Shown: positions 8,822 through 17,637, counted from the stretch's first letter. The stretch is DNA of 64,000 nucleotides from JAABRT01 sp038259155 (GCA_038259155.1 JBBSPE010000002.1:1-64000), one strand, 5' to 3'. Notes: a model not told the origin generated them from the letters alone. Translations and numbers: made by a program.

Positions 8822-10379
8822 CGGTTGGAGTTGCTCCGCCCGTGCGGCTCAGCCGCTCGTTTGCGGCGAAGTGTTCAAGAATCTTGAACACGGTTTCTGC
8901 TTGACCAGGCACACCTGCGGCAGCCGCGATCTGGTTTGCCGTCTGCGGCGCCGTTGTAGCACGCAAGGCAAGGAGCACCTCCTGTTGAACGTCCAGCACC
9001 GCCGTGGCGGCCTTTTTGCCTGCTTCGACGCCTGGCTGGTGATATGCGTTCACATTCACCAACGACGCGTACAATCCAACGGCGCGCTCGTACAGGGCGA
9101 TCAGCGCACCCACCGAGCGCGGGCTGACATCCGGCAAGGTCAGAGTGATGGATTCACGCGCATTCTGGTGCAGCGCTTCGCGTGTGCCAAGCATGAAGCC
9201 CAGCAGGTAGTCGCCGGATGTCACATTCGGTTCAACCTGCAACGGCGGGCCGTCCTGATCCGTGAGCACTTCGACAAAGGTCACAAAGAAGTTGTGCACG
9301 CCGTCGCGAAGCTGTTGCACGTAGGCATGTTGATCGGTCGACCCCTTGTTGCCGTAGACGGCGATTCCCTGATGCACGATAGCGCCCGACAGATCGCGTT
9401 CCTTTCCAATCGACTCCATGACCAGCTGCTGCAGGTATCGTGAAAAGAGCAACAGACGATCTTTGTATGGCAGCACCACCATATCTTTTGCGCCGCGACC
9501 ATTGCCCGCGTGATGCCACATGAGCGCGAGCAGCGCCGCGGGGTTGCTCGCGACCGTGGTTTGCCGCGTGGCCACGTCCATTGCGCGGGCCCCATCAATC
9601 AGCGCATCGATCTCAATGCCCTGGAGCGCGGCCGGCAGCAAGCCAACGGCGGAGAACAAAGAAGTTCGTCCGCCAACCCAATCCCACATCGGGAACACGT
9701 CGAGCCAGCTGCCTGCCGTCGCAGTCTTGTGCAGCTCGCTGCCCTCACCGGTGACCGCCACCGCGTGCGGTGCGAAACGCAGACCAGCTTTTTGATACGC
9801 AGCGCTGGCCACGAGCATGCCGTTGCGCGTCTCTTTGGTCCCTCCTGATTTGGAGATCACGAGCGTGAGCGTGTTGGCCAGTCGGTCACCGAGGCGCGCA
9901 ATCACGCGCGCCATGCCATCGGGGTCAGTATTGTCGAAAAAATGTGGTTGGAGCCGGTCGGCGTGGGTACCCAGCGCGTCGGCAATAAACTGCGGTCCCA
10001 ACGCCGATCCACCGATTCCGATCACCAGCAGTTGCTCGAAGCGCCCACCACGTTCAGGGCAGATCCTCCCGCCATGCACCGCCGCAACGAACTGGTGAAT
10101 GCGTTGCTGGGTGCTGATGATCACGTCAGCCAGCGCTGGCTCCGGAGCCAGTTCGGGAGCACGCAGCCAGTAGTGGCCCACCATGCGTCCTTCATCAGGG
10201 TTTGCGATGGAGCCGCCCTCGAGTGCCTGCATGTCAGCAAATGCGTTGGCCATGGGCGTGGCCATGCGATCCAGAAAGCCGTCGTCGAATCGCATGCGCG
10301 AGATGTCGAGCGAGATGCCAAGCGATTCGATCACGCAGAGATGCGCCCGGTAGCGCTCCCAAAGTTGGAAAGAGTTCAT
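8790..10379 (-). CDS. pgi: Glucose-6-phosphate isomerase
   Basis: A 529-residue enzyme converting glucose 6-phosphate and fructose 6-phosphate. SIS-domain motifs are present: GIGGSALGPQFIADAL, FFDNTDPDGM, the phosphate-binding SKSGGTKETRNG and VGGRTSLFSAVGLLP, with KGSTDQHAYVQQL near the C-terminal active-site region. A C-terminal helical extension of about 60 residues (ATTAPQTANQIAAAAG) resembles a small winged-helix-like tail. Its ATG overlaps the stop of the transketolase remnant (ATGA), so translation may still depend on ribosomes reading that remnant. The last residues run into sequence shared with the tal remnant, suggesting that a deletion joined the two genes and replaced the original C-terminus. 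Confidence 0.88.
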   Translation of the reverse strand: MNSFQLWERYRAHLCVIESLGISLDISRMRFDDGFLDRMATPMANAFADMQALEGGSIANPDEGRMVGHYWLRAPELAPEPALADVIISTQQRIHQFVAAVHGGRICPERGGRFEQLLVIGIGGSALGPQFIADALGTHADRLQPHFFDNTDPDGMARVIARLGDRLANTLTLVISKSGGTKETRNGMLVASAAYQKAGLRFAPHAVAVTGEGSELHKTATAGSWLDVFPMWDWVGGRTSLFSAVGLLPAALQGIEIDALIDGARAMDVATRQTTVASNPAALLALMWHHAGNGRGAKDMVVLPYKDRLLLFSRYLQQLVMESIGKERDLSGAIVHQGIAVYGNKGSTDQHAYVQQLRDGVHNFFVTFVEVLTDQDGPPLQVEPNVTSGDYLLGFMLGTREALHQNARESITLTLPDVSPRSVGALIALYERAVGLYASLVNVNAYHQPGVEAGKKAATAVLDVQQEVLLALRATTAPQTANQIAAAAGVPGQAETVFKILEHFAANERLSRTGGATPTDATYSHARPL

Positions 10380-11100
10380 AACAGCTCCTTGGTAGAGGCC
10401 ACCACGGCGTCCGCAGTGAATCCAAACTTCGTGAGTAGTTGGGCGAGCGGTGCCGAGGCGCCGAAGGTGCGCATGCCGACAACGCTCCCCGTGGCTTTCG
10501 TGTACCGCTTCCACCCAAAGGTAGACGCTTGTTCCACGGCAACACGAGCCGTTATCGACGGAGGAAGCACGGCGTTGCGACAATCCTTTGACTGTTTCTC
10601 GAACAGCTCCCAGCAAGGCAGACTCACCACTCGGCTGCGTATACCCTCCGCCAGCAGTCGCTCGTGTGCCTCGACACACAGCGCCACCTCGCTTCCCGTC
10701 CCGATCAGAATCACCTGCGGATCGCCGCCCGGCGCACTGGACAGGACATAGCCTCCACGATGCAGTCTGGCGGCCGACGCATAGCGTTCGCGGTCAAGTG
10801 TCGGCAACGCCTGCCGCGACAGGATCAGCGCCACCGGTTCGTGCCGAAGCGGTACAATGGCACGCCACGCTTCAACGACCTCATTGGCGTCGCCTGGCCG
10901 AAACACGTGCAGCCCCGGGATGGCGCGGAGCGATGCGATTTGCTCCACTGGCTGCTGCGTTGGGCCATCTTTGCCAACGCCGATCGAGTCGTGCGTGTAG
11001 ATGTAGATCACTGGCAGTTCCATCAATGCCGACAGCCGAAGCATAGGCCGCGAATAGTCGCTGAAGACGACGAACTGCGACCCAAAGGCCCGTAGCTTCG
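10376..11100 (-). pseudogene. tkt: Transketolase remnant, C-terminal third only
   Basis: About 240 codons match the end of transketolase: FGSQFVVFSDYSRPMLRLSA, YTHDSIGVGKDGPTQQPVE, the HVFRPGDANEVVEAW loop, and the C-terminal domain with ILIGTGSEVALCVEAHERL to the VASTKELL end. Intact enzymes are about 660 residues; the thiamine-diphosphate domain and half of the pyrimidine domain are absent. Upstream, homology stops at about 11100 and a remnant of zwf begins 130 bp away, so one deletion probably removed the 3' part of zwf and the 5' part of tkt. The frame remains open and overlaps pgi by ATGA. Confidence 0.85.
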
Positions 11101-11231
11101 GCAGGGACATGACAGATCTCGTTCCACTGACGGATGACACAATCCTCACGGTGGCTGCCAAGCACACTAGCCAACGCCGTATCCAGCAGAAATGCAGCGC
11201 CGACTCTGGGCGGATGTCCGAGCCAGCGCGC
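11101..11231 (-). other. Junction between zwf and tkt remnants
   Basis: About 130 bp that matches neither glucose-6-phosphate dehydrogenase nor transketolase in any frame I could read. All that can be said is that it fills the deletion junction. It may be diverged sequence from either gene or inserted sequence. Confidence 0.45.
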
Positions 11232-11797
11232 CGCCATCGTGATCTGCACGTTCTCGACGAACTGTCGATTCCAGATGAGTTCGAGGAACGTGTTGGCGAC
11301 GCGGAAAAACACGAGGTTCTGTACGGCTTCTCCTCCGAGACAATGATCAATCCGAAATATCTGATGTTCACCGAAGGAACCATGCAGGATCGCGTTCAAA
11401 CGCTTCGCTGACGTCAGATCGGTTCCGAATGGTTTCTCCAACATCAGCCGGACGTTGGCGTTCTTGTCGCCCCGGCTTGGCTGCTCGATGGCTGTCTCGA
11501 ACAGGGTTTGCGGTACGGCAAAGTAGTGCAAGGGATTCGTCACGTCTCCAAGCGTGTCCTTCAGTCGGTCCACCGTTTCCGGCATCGTGTACTCGCCTTC
11601 CACGTAACGCATCAGCTGCATGAGTTTGGGAAACGCCACCGGGTATATACCACCGCCGTGCTTGGTCACGTTCTCGCCGGCGCGCCTTTTCAGCGCTTCC
11701 AATGAACCATCGCGTGCCACGCCAATCACCGGCACGTCAAGCACGCCGGCCTCTACCATGCTTTGCATGGCCGGAAAGATTTGGGTGTGGGTCTCAT
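11232..11797 (-). pseudogene. zwf: Glucose-6-phosphate dehydrogenase remnant
   Basis: The frame from about 11780 matches G6PDH residues just after the dinucleotide-binding loop: FPAMQSMVEAGVLDVPVIGVA, GEYTMPETVDRL, the EKPFGTDLTSAKRLN motif and the substrate-binding region, ending at VQITMA. The GxxGDL nucleotide loop is gone: an ATG at 11797 overlaps the gnd stop (ATGA), but its frame closes after 14 codons, so a short deletion has shifted the frame. The catalytic RIDHYLGKE motif has become RIDHCLGGE, losing the lysine. Everything after about residue 230 is deleted. Inactive on three counts. Confidence 0.85.
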
Positions 11798-12804
11798 TTT
11801 TTCTCCGAGTGACCGCCGAACCCTGCACGCATCGCCGAGAGGACACGATTCGTATAGTCGGCTTCACCACGTGAGGCGAATCGGGAGAACAACGCCGCCG
11901 AGAGCACCGGTACCGGCACCGCCTCGTCGATGGCCGCCTTGATGGTCCAACGACCCTCGCCGGAATCGGAAACGCGGCCAGCATACTCCGTTAGATCAGG
12001 CGACTTGAGCAGCGCCTGCGCCGTGAGATCAAGCAGCCACGAGGTGATCACGCTTCCGCGGCGCCACAGCTCCGCAATCTGATCGAGCGGGAAGTCATAC
12101 TGGTAGTGTTCGGGGTTTCCCAGCGGTGTCGTTTCGGCATCATGCTTCTGATCAGCGCGTCCAATGTTGGCGCTTTGCAGAATGCCCAACCCCTCGGCGT
12201 ACGCTGCCATCATGCCGTATTCGATACCGTTGTGCACCATCTTCACGAAGTGCCCGGCGCCAGCGTGTCCGCAGTGCAGATAGCCATGGTCTGCGGTCCC
12301 GATGCCGGGTTGGCGACCGGGTGTTGGCGGCGCCGAATCTGTGGGCGGCGCGAGTGATGCAAAGACCGGCTCAAGGTGCGCCACGATCTTCTGTTCGCCG
12401 CCGATCATCTGGCAATAGCCGCGCTCCAGCCCAAACACCCCACCGCTTACGCCCACGTCCACATAGTGCAGCCCGGCAGCGGCGAGCTCCTTCGCGCGAC
12501 GGATGTCGTCCACATAGTGGGAGTTTCCACCATCCACGATGATATCGTCTGGTGAGAGGTGCGGAATCAGATCGGCTATGGTCGAGTCAACCACTCCCGC
12601 TGGGACCATCAGCCAGACTACGCGAGGCGTGGAGAGTTCACGTGCCAGATCGGCGAAGGACGCGGCGCCCTCAGCGCCTTCCGCTACCAGCGCTGCCACC
12701 GCGTCGGGCGACCGATCAAAGCCTACTGCCTGGTGGCCGTCCCGCATGAGGCGGCGCACCATGTTGGCGCCCATTCGTCCAAGTCCGACCATACCAATGC
12801 GCAT
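11794..12804 (-). CDS. gnd: 6-phosphogluconate dehydrogenase (decarboxylating), short GndA/YqeC-type
   Basis: A 336-residue cytoplasmic enzyme making ribulose 5-phosphate, CO2 and NAD(P)H from 6-phosphogluconate. It has the Rossmann motif GMVGLGRMGANMVRRL, substrate-binding DGGNSHYVDD and VGVSGGVFGLERGYC, and the catalytic stretch GAGHFVKMVHNGIEYGMM with its Lys and Asn. It ends normally in FGGHSEKK. The ATG at 12804 has GGAG upstream; the frame continues to 12879 without support. It was the first gene of a gnd-zwf-tkt-pgi-tal operon, joined to zwf by ATGA; it and pgi are the only ones still intact, so its substrate must now come from another route or another zwf copy. Confidence 0.9.
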   Translation of the reverse strand: MRIGMVGLGRMGANMVRRLMRDGHQAVGFDRSPDAVAALVAEGAEGAASFADLARELSTPRVVWLMVPAGVVDSTIADLIPHLSPDDIIVDGGNSHYVDDIRRAKELAAAGLHYVDVGVSGGVFGLERGYCQMIGGEQKIVAHLEPVFASLAPPTDSAPPTPGRQPGIGTADHGYLHCGHAGAGHFVKMVHNGIEYGMMAAYAEGLGILQSANIGRADQKHDAETTPLGNPEHYQYDFPLDQIAELWRRGSVITSWLLDLTAQALLKSPDLTEYAGRVSDSGEGRWTIKAAIDEAVPVPVLSAALFSRFASRGEADYTNRVLSAMRAGFGGHSEKK

Positions 12805-13186
12805 GAGTCCCACTCCGCTGAATTGTTGGTGTTCGTATACCGCCATCGTCGCCGAGGTGACGGTACCGGCAAGTATCATCGCAGCATCTGCTCAATGGTT
12901 CAACACTGCGGGACACGTATCGGCGGTTCTGAGCACTCGTTGCGGGGGGGGCGGGCCTGGCGGCCGTCCGCGCCCTGAGCGTCGCCTCGGCCAACGAGAG
13001 TGCGCCACCAGCCCGGTGAACAGTTCCTGTCCGCCGGTGCAAGTGTGAACTATCCTGTCGCTTCACAGCTAGTCCATCATCTGCTCGCCGGTGGCGTGGC
13101 ACTGCTCCTGAGCGCCCTCCTCTGCCTTTCCGCCAGCCACCGCAGCCGTAGGCCGCTTCTTCCCACAAACCAGCGTCCAGAACACC
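12805..13186. other. Gap upstream of gnd
   Basis: About 380 bp between the gnd start and the broken AhpD-like gene. It must contain the gnd promoter, but I cannot point to a convincing -35/-10 pair. It includes a G-rich run at about 12944-12960. No gene recognised in any frame. Confidence 0.4.
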
Positions 13187-13536
13187 ATGGTCCCTTCGCT
13201 GCCGCCCGAACCCAATCTCGTTGATGTGCTGCGCGCCTTCCCGAGCGCCTGGCCAGCACTGTTTGACGCGCCCGACGCCGTCCTCTGAGCCGAGAGCCCG
13301 CTTGCCATCGGCGAACGCGAGCTCATTGCCGCGCCTGTGTCTGGATTGAACGGTTGCGAGTCCTGCGGGAGTGCGCATACTGTGTATGCGGAGTGCTACG
13401 GTTTCTCGCTGGCGCAGGCGATCCTGAATGCCGGCTGGCCAGAGCAGGCGATGATGGACACCGTCATGGTAGTAGCGCTGTTCAACTTCATGAACCGTAT
13501 CGGGCGTACGGGCAGCAGCTGGGCATTGTGGTGTAA
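13187..13536 (+). pseudogene. Carboxymuconolactone decarboxylase / peroxidase-related protein, broken
   Basis: From the ATG at 13187 the frame reads like an AhpD-fold peroxidase-related protein: VPSLPPEPNLVDVLRAFPSA, ERELIAAPVSGLNGCESCGSA with the CxxC...H redox site, then VVALFNFMNRIG. Codon 34 is TGA (13286-13288) where relatives have a coding residue, often Arg, so one C-to-T change would explain it. After NFMNRIG the frame loses similarity, while a neighbouring frame reads YRAYGQQLGIVV then stops, which suggests a small deletion or frameshift. A shorter internal start after the stop at 13337 is possible but would lack the N-terminal helix. Confidence 0.7.
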
Positions 13537-13544
13537 GCCGGCGG

Positions 13545-14288
13545 TCAGTCTGGCGGCCGTGACGAGCCGTGCGGACGGGCTTCCTCCGAACAGAGTCGAA
13601 TCGCGTCCGCTCCGGCGAGACGAAAGCCACCGAGAAAGGCTTGTGCGTTGGAACCGAGTCGCGATCCGTCCGGCAGCGTCTCGATCTTTGACGCATTGCC
13701 GCCACCAATCACGATGTCCTCCACCAGCAAGGCATCTCGCAGCCGCTGGACCGCGTCGTGCACCCGCTTGTTCCATTTTTTCGGCCCCAGCCGATCGAGG
13801 CCGTCGGCACCGAGATAGTCCTCGAAGGAACGCTTTTTGCGATAGGGCAGTCGAGCAAGTTCGAGTGGGTGCGCGACGTCGTCGAGGATCAAGGCGGAGC
13901 CAAGGCCCGTCCCGAGGCCAAGAAAGAGCATGCGTCCGCCCTCGTAGCTCCCCACAGCCTGCAGCAGCGCATCGTTCACGACCGTGACGGCGCAAGGGAA
14001 GGCATGGCCGAAGTCGAACCCTTTCCATCCCCGCCCCAGGTTTGTCGGCTCCTTCGTGGGTACGTTGCAATTCACCGGTCCCGGAAATCCGATCACCACC
14101 GCGTCGTACTGCCATCCGGCGGCGAGTTGATGAATGGCCTCAACGGCCTGCGCCGCGGTCATCTTGGAGCCGGATTCTACATCGCGTTGCTCCGTCTCAC
14201 CGGTCACGAGCATTTTGAGTCGTGAGCCTCCGATGTCGACGACGAGGATCGAGCTGGGAACGCTTGGCAAAGAGTTTTTGTCAGTCAT
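13545..14288 (-). CDS. Polyphosphate-type glucokinase (PpgK-like, ROK fold)
   Basis: A 247-residue kinase phosphorylating glucose to glucose 6-phosphate. It opens with VVDIGGSRLKMLV (phosphate-1 motif), then VIGFPGPV, VVNDALLQAVGSYEGG (catalytic Asp) and LFLGLGTGLGSALIL (phosphate-2 motif), ending with VIGGGNASKI. The LGTGLGSAL signature and the replacement of the ROK zinc-finger region by RKKRSFEDYLG resemble polyphosphate glucokinases more than ATP-only ROK kinases; the phosphate donor is inferred. The ATG overlaps the GH63 stop (ATGA), so glucose release and phosphorylation are coupled. Confidence 0.78.
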   Translation of the reverse strand: MTDKNSLPSVPSSILVVDIGGSRLKMLVTGETEQRDVESGSKMTAAQAVEAIHQLAAGWQYDAVVIGFPGPVNCNVPTKEPTNLGRGWKGFDFGHAFPCAVTVVNDALLQAVGSYEGGRMLFLGLGTGLGSALILDDVAHPLELARLPYRKKRSFEDYLGADGLDRLGPKKWNKRVHDAVQRLRDALLVEDIVIGGGNASKIETLPDGSRLGSNAQAFLGGFRLAGADAIRLCSEEARPHGSSRPPD

Positions 14289-16960
14289 GATGCGGGCGGC
14301 TCAGAAACTGTTGGTTCCCGCGACGCAAGCGGTAGCAACTCGGCGACCAAGGCGGTCCATCCGGTTTGGTGCGACGCGCCGAGCCCACGTCCATTGTCGC
14401 CGTGGAAAAACTCATGGAACAACAGCAGGTCGCGAAAATGCGGGTCGATGTGATAAGGCGCGTCGTCACCAAATATCGGGCGGTGACCACTGGCATCCGG
14501 CCGGAAGAGCGAGGTAAGGCGCCTCGCCAGCTCTTCCGCAACTTCCCGTATCGTGGTGAAGTGGCCTGAACCCGTGGGGTATTCAATGCGGAACTCATCG
14601 CCGTAATAGTTGTGGAACTTGAGCAGCGACTCGATGAGCAAGTAGTTGACCGGAAACCAAATAGGCCCCCGCCAGTTGGAGTTGCCGCCGAACGACCGAG
14701 TGCGTGACTCGCCAGGCTCGTACTGAATCGTGTGCGACGTCTCTCCCAGCGTCACCGTGTAGGGTTGGTCCTGGTGGGCCTTGGACAGCGCGCGAACGCC
14801 ATGAGGAGCGAGGAACTCGGTTTCATCGAGCATGCGCGCGAGCAGGCGCTTCATGCGGTGGCCACGCAGGAGAGACAACAGATGGCGCTGTCCCCTACCG
14901 GGTTCCTGCCAACGGGACACCAGCCGCGCGAGATCGGGGCGTTGCTCCAGAAACCAGTTCAGGCGACGCGCAAACTCCGGCAGTGCCTGCAGCACTGAAT
15001 CGTCGATGACTTCAACGGCGAAGAGCGGAATCAATCCCACCATGGAGCGCACCTTCAATGGTATGCGCTGTCCGTCGGTGAGGTGCAGGATATCGTAGTA
15101 GAACTCGTCCGTTTCATCCCACAAACCCACGCCGTCACCACCCATGTCTGTCATGGCCTTGGCAATCGCGAGGAAGTGTTCAAAAAACTTGGTGGCGATG
15201 TCCTGGTACACGGGATTGTGCAGCGCCAGCTCGAGTGCGATTTGCAGCAGGTTGAGCGAATACATCGCCATCCAACTGGTGCCGTCAGACTGATGGAGAT
15301 GTCCGCCGATCGGTAGCGGCGCGCTGCGATCAAAGAGACCGATGTTGTCGAGCCCGAGAAAACCGCCCTGGAACACATTCCGCCCATCGGCGTCCTTGCG
15401 ATTTACCCACCAGGTGAAGTTGAGCAGCAGCTTGTGAAAGACGCGCTCAAGAAACGCCAGATCTCCGGCATCGCCACGTTGCTCCCGGTCAATCTGGAAG
15501 ACGCGCCACGTTGCCCAGGCATGGACGGGCGGGTTCACGTCACTGAAGGCCCACTCGTACGCCGGCATCTGGCCATTGGGATGCAGGTACCACTCGCGAG
15601 TCAGCACATCGAGCTGGTGTTTCGCAAACGCGGCATCGAGGCGGGCCAGGGGAATGGTGTGAAACGCCAGATCCCACGCAGCGAACCACGGATACTCCCA
15701 TGCGTCCGGCATCGACAGGATCTCAAACGTGTCAAAGTGTCCCCAGGTATTGTTTCGTCCGTGACGTCGTTCGGCGGGAGGCGCCGGCTGAGCCGGATCG
15801 CCATCCAGCCATCGGCGCACGTCGAAGCGGTATGCTTGCTTGCTCCAGATCAGCCCGGCACAGGCCTGACGCTGGATGAGGCGCGCATCGGCATCGAGCG
15901 ATCCATGCAGTCGCTCGTAAAAGCGGTCGGCTTCCGCGCGACGCCGATCAACCGTACTATCGAAGGCGTGAAACGGACGCTTCCCCTCCGCATTGGTCAG
16001 ACGCATCCGCACCACGCGTGACTCGCCTGAGGGAACGTGCAACTCGTGAAGTACACCTGTTTTGGTGCCCTCTTCTGCTGGATTCACCGCGTCCTGACGC
16101 TGTTCAATGATTGCGGCGTGGAACGCATCCTTTACATGGCGTTCGTGTGAGTCCGCGCTGTTCCAGAGCCGCGCGCTGTTTGACTCATTGTTTGTGAAGA
16201 GCAGTGTGGGGGATCCGTCGGCGTGCACATGAACGGGCGCTTGCTCCGGCCGCGAGATCAGGAGCGATGCCGCATCGGTGCGCGACATGTTGGGTCGGCG
16301 CACATCGTGGTCCCACGACCACGTGTTCCGCAGCGTGATTTGAGGCATGACGTGACACGTGGCCGCGTCAGGGCCGCGATTGTGCACGGTCACGCGCATG
16401 AGAATGTCATCCGGCGACGCCTTGGCATATTCCACGACCACATCGAAGTACCGCTGCGTGTCGAAGATGCCCGTGTCTACGAGCTCGAACTCCCCATCAT
16501 CGATGCCGCGGCGTGCGTTCTCCTGTATCAGCGTGTCGTACGGAAAGGCCTCCTGCGGATACTTGTACAGCATCCGGAGGTACGAGTGAGACGGCGTCGC
16601 GTCGAGATAGTAGTACAGTTCCTTGACGTCCTCACCATGGTTGCCTTCGGTGTTGGTCAAACCGAAGAGCCGTTCCTTGAGTATCGGGTCACGACCATTC
16701 CACAGGGCCAGCGAGACACAGATCTCCTGCGCGATATCGCTGAAACCGGCCAGCCCGTCTTCGCCCCATCGATACGCGCGACTGCGCGCATGGTCGTGAG
16801 GGAAGTACTCCCATGCGGTCCCGTTGGCGCTGTAATCTTCGCGTACGGTGCCCCATTGTCGTTCGCTGAGGTACGGTCCCCATCGCCACCAACGACCGTC
16901 AGCGTTCTCATCGATCCGCCGATCTTCCGCTGATCGATCTGGGGTTGCTTCGTCTGACAC
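14285..16960 (-). CDS. GH63-family glucosidase (MGH1-type)
   Basis: An 891-residue cytoplasmic protein (no signal peptide). The N-terminus (WRWGPYLSERQWGTVREDYS) and the EEGTKTG...beta-sandwich precede an (alpha/alpha)6 barrel with NNTWGHFDTFEILSMPDAWE, AWDLAFHTIPLA, GQMPAYEWAFSDVNPPVHAW and, late, GGNSNWRGPIWFPVNYLLIE, all typical of bacterial GH63 proteins. These enzymes hydrolyse alpha-glucosidic bonds in inverting fashion; the real substrate here could be glycogen fragments, a glucosyl-osmolyte or another alpha-glucoside. Start is GTG at 16960 with GGAG six bases upstream. First gene of a two-gene operon with glucokinase. Confidence 0.85.
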   Translation of the reverse strand: MSDEATPDRSAEDRRIDENADGRWWRWGPYLSERQWGTVREDYSANGTAWEYFPHDHARSRAYRWGEDGLAGFSDIAQEICVSLALWNGRDPILKERLFGLTNTEGNHGEDVKELYYYLDATPSHSYLRMLYKYPQEAFPYDTLIQENARRGIDDGEFELVDTGIFDTQRYFDVVVEYAKASPDDILMRVTVHNRGPDAATCHVMPQITLRNTWSWDHDVRRPNMSRTDAASLLISRPEQAPVHVHADGSPTLLFTNNESNSARLWNSADSHERHVKDAFHAAIIEQRQDAVNPAEEGTKTGVLHELHVPSGESRVVRMRLTNAEGKRPFHAFDSTVDRRRAEADRFYERLHGSLDADARLIQRQACAGLIWSKQAYRFDVRRWLDGDPAQPAPPAERRHGRNNTWGHFDTFEILSMPDAWEYPWFAAWDLAFHTIPLARLDAAFAKHQLDVLTREWYLHPNGQMPAYEWAFSDVNPPVHAWATWRVFQIDREQRGDAGDLAFLERVFHKLLLNFTWWVNRKDADGRNVFQGGFLGLDNIGLFDRSAPLPIGGHLHQSDGTSWMAMYSLNLLQIALELALHNPVYQDIATKFFEHFLAIAKAMTDMGGDGVGLWDETDEFYYDILHLTDGQRIPLKVRSMVGLIPLFAVEVIDDSVLQALPEFARRLNWFLEQRPDLARLVSRWQEPGRGQRHLLSLLRGHRMKRLLARMLDETEFLAPHGVRALSKAHQDQPYTVTLGETSHTIQYEPGESRTRSFGGNSNWRGPIWFPVNYLLIESLLKFHNYYGDEFRIEYPTGSGHFTTIREVAEELARRLTSLFRPDASGHRPIFGDDAPYHIDPHFRDLLLFHEFFHGDNGRGLGASHQTGWTALVAELLPLASREPTVSEPPAS

Positions 16961-17067
16961 CTAGACTCCGAAAGACTGAGAGATTTGGTTCGGGAGCGCA
17001 CGGTTCTGAACGCACCTATCCAACGGTTGTCACAGGAGTTCCGCGGGGCGATCGGCCGAGCCCCGGC

Positions 17068-17637
17068 TCACCGGACCGGGCTATCGGCGCGTTGGTAGTG
17101 CATGGCAACCACCCCGTTGCTGAGCGGCGTGGCGGAAACCAGCTCGAGCCGTCGCGTACACGGCAGCCCTCGTTCGTACAGGGTCGGACCGTGGCCAGCG
17201 ACCCTGGGGTGGAGGAGGAACTTGTATTCGTCAATCAAGTCCAGACGGTCCAGCTCAGTAGCCAGCATGCCGCTGCCGAGGAGCACGCCGGCAGGGGTGG
17301 CGTCCTTGAGCATCTGCACTCCCGTCTGCAGGTCCCCGGCGATGTGGTGGCTGGTGGTCCACGGAAAGTCTGTTCGCGTGGAGGACACCACGTATTTGGG
17401 TTTGGCTTCCAGCTTGACTGCCCACGCGCGAATCGCCGGCGGCGCTTCCACGTCTCCGCGAGCAACCGCCGGCCAATAGCTCTCCATCATTTCGTAGGTG
17501 ACGCGGCCCCACAGCATTGCGCCTGCTTCGTCCATGAGACGGGTGAAGAAGGCGTGTGTCTCGTCGTCTGCAATTCCCTCTTGGTGGTCGACACAACCAT
17601 CGAGGGTGAGATTGAGGCTGAACGTCAGGAGTCCCAT
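17068..17637 (-). CDS. Dihydrofolate reductase family protein (RibD C-terminal fold)
   Basis: A 189-residue protein with the DHFR/RibD reductase fold: N-terminal LTFSLNLTLDGCVDH, then MLWGRVTYEMMESYWP, KYVVSSTRTDF, GSGMLATELDRLDLIDEYKFLLHPRVAGHGPTL cut here into its typical GSG...LxDEY...HP pieces. It binds NADPH; members of this yyaP/RibD-like group have mostly unknown substrates and are not the housekeeping folA. It lies 29 bp downstream of the molybdopterin-fold gene on the same strand, so the two are probably co-transcribed. Confidence 0.85.
   Translation of the reverse strand: MGLLTFSLNLTLDGCVDHQEGIADDETHAFFTRLMDEAGAMLWGRVTYEMMESYWPAVARGDVEAPPAIRAWAVKLEAKPKYVVSSTRTDFPWTTSHHIAGDLQTGVQMLKDATPAGVLLGSGMLATELDRLDLIDEYKFLLHPRVAGHGPTLYERGLPCTRRLELVSATPLSNGVVAMHYQRADSPVR

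Noticed and set aside
8790..10679. Longer PGI with a 100-residue N-terminal extension
   Set aside because: The extension is antisense/out-of-frame to the tkt remnant. The ATG at 10379 overlapping the tkt stop gives the normal start.
12944..12960. G-rich run as a G-quadruplex regulatory site before gnd
   Set aside because: One G-run and irregular spacing; not enough to form a convincing four-tract motif.
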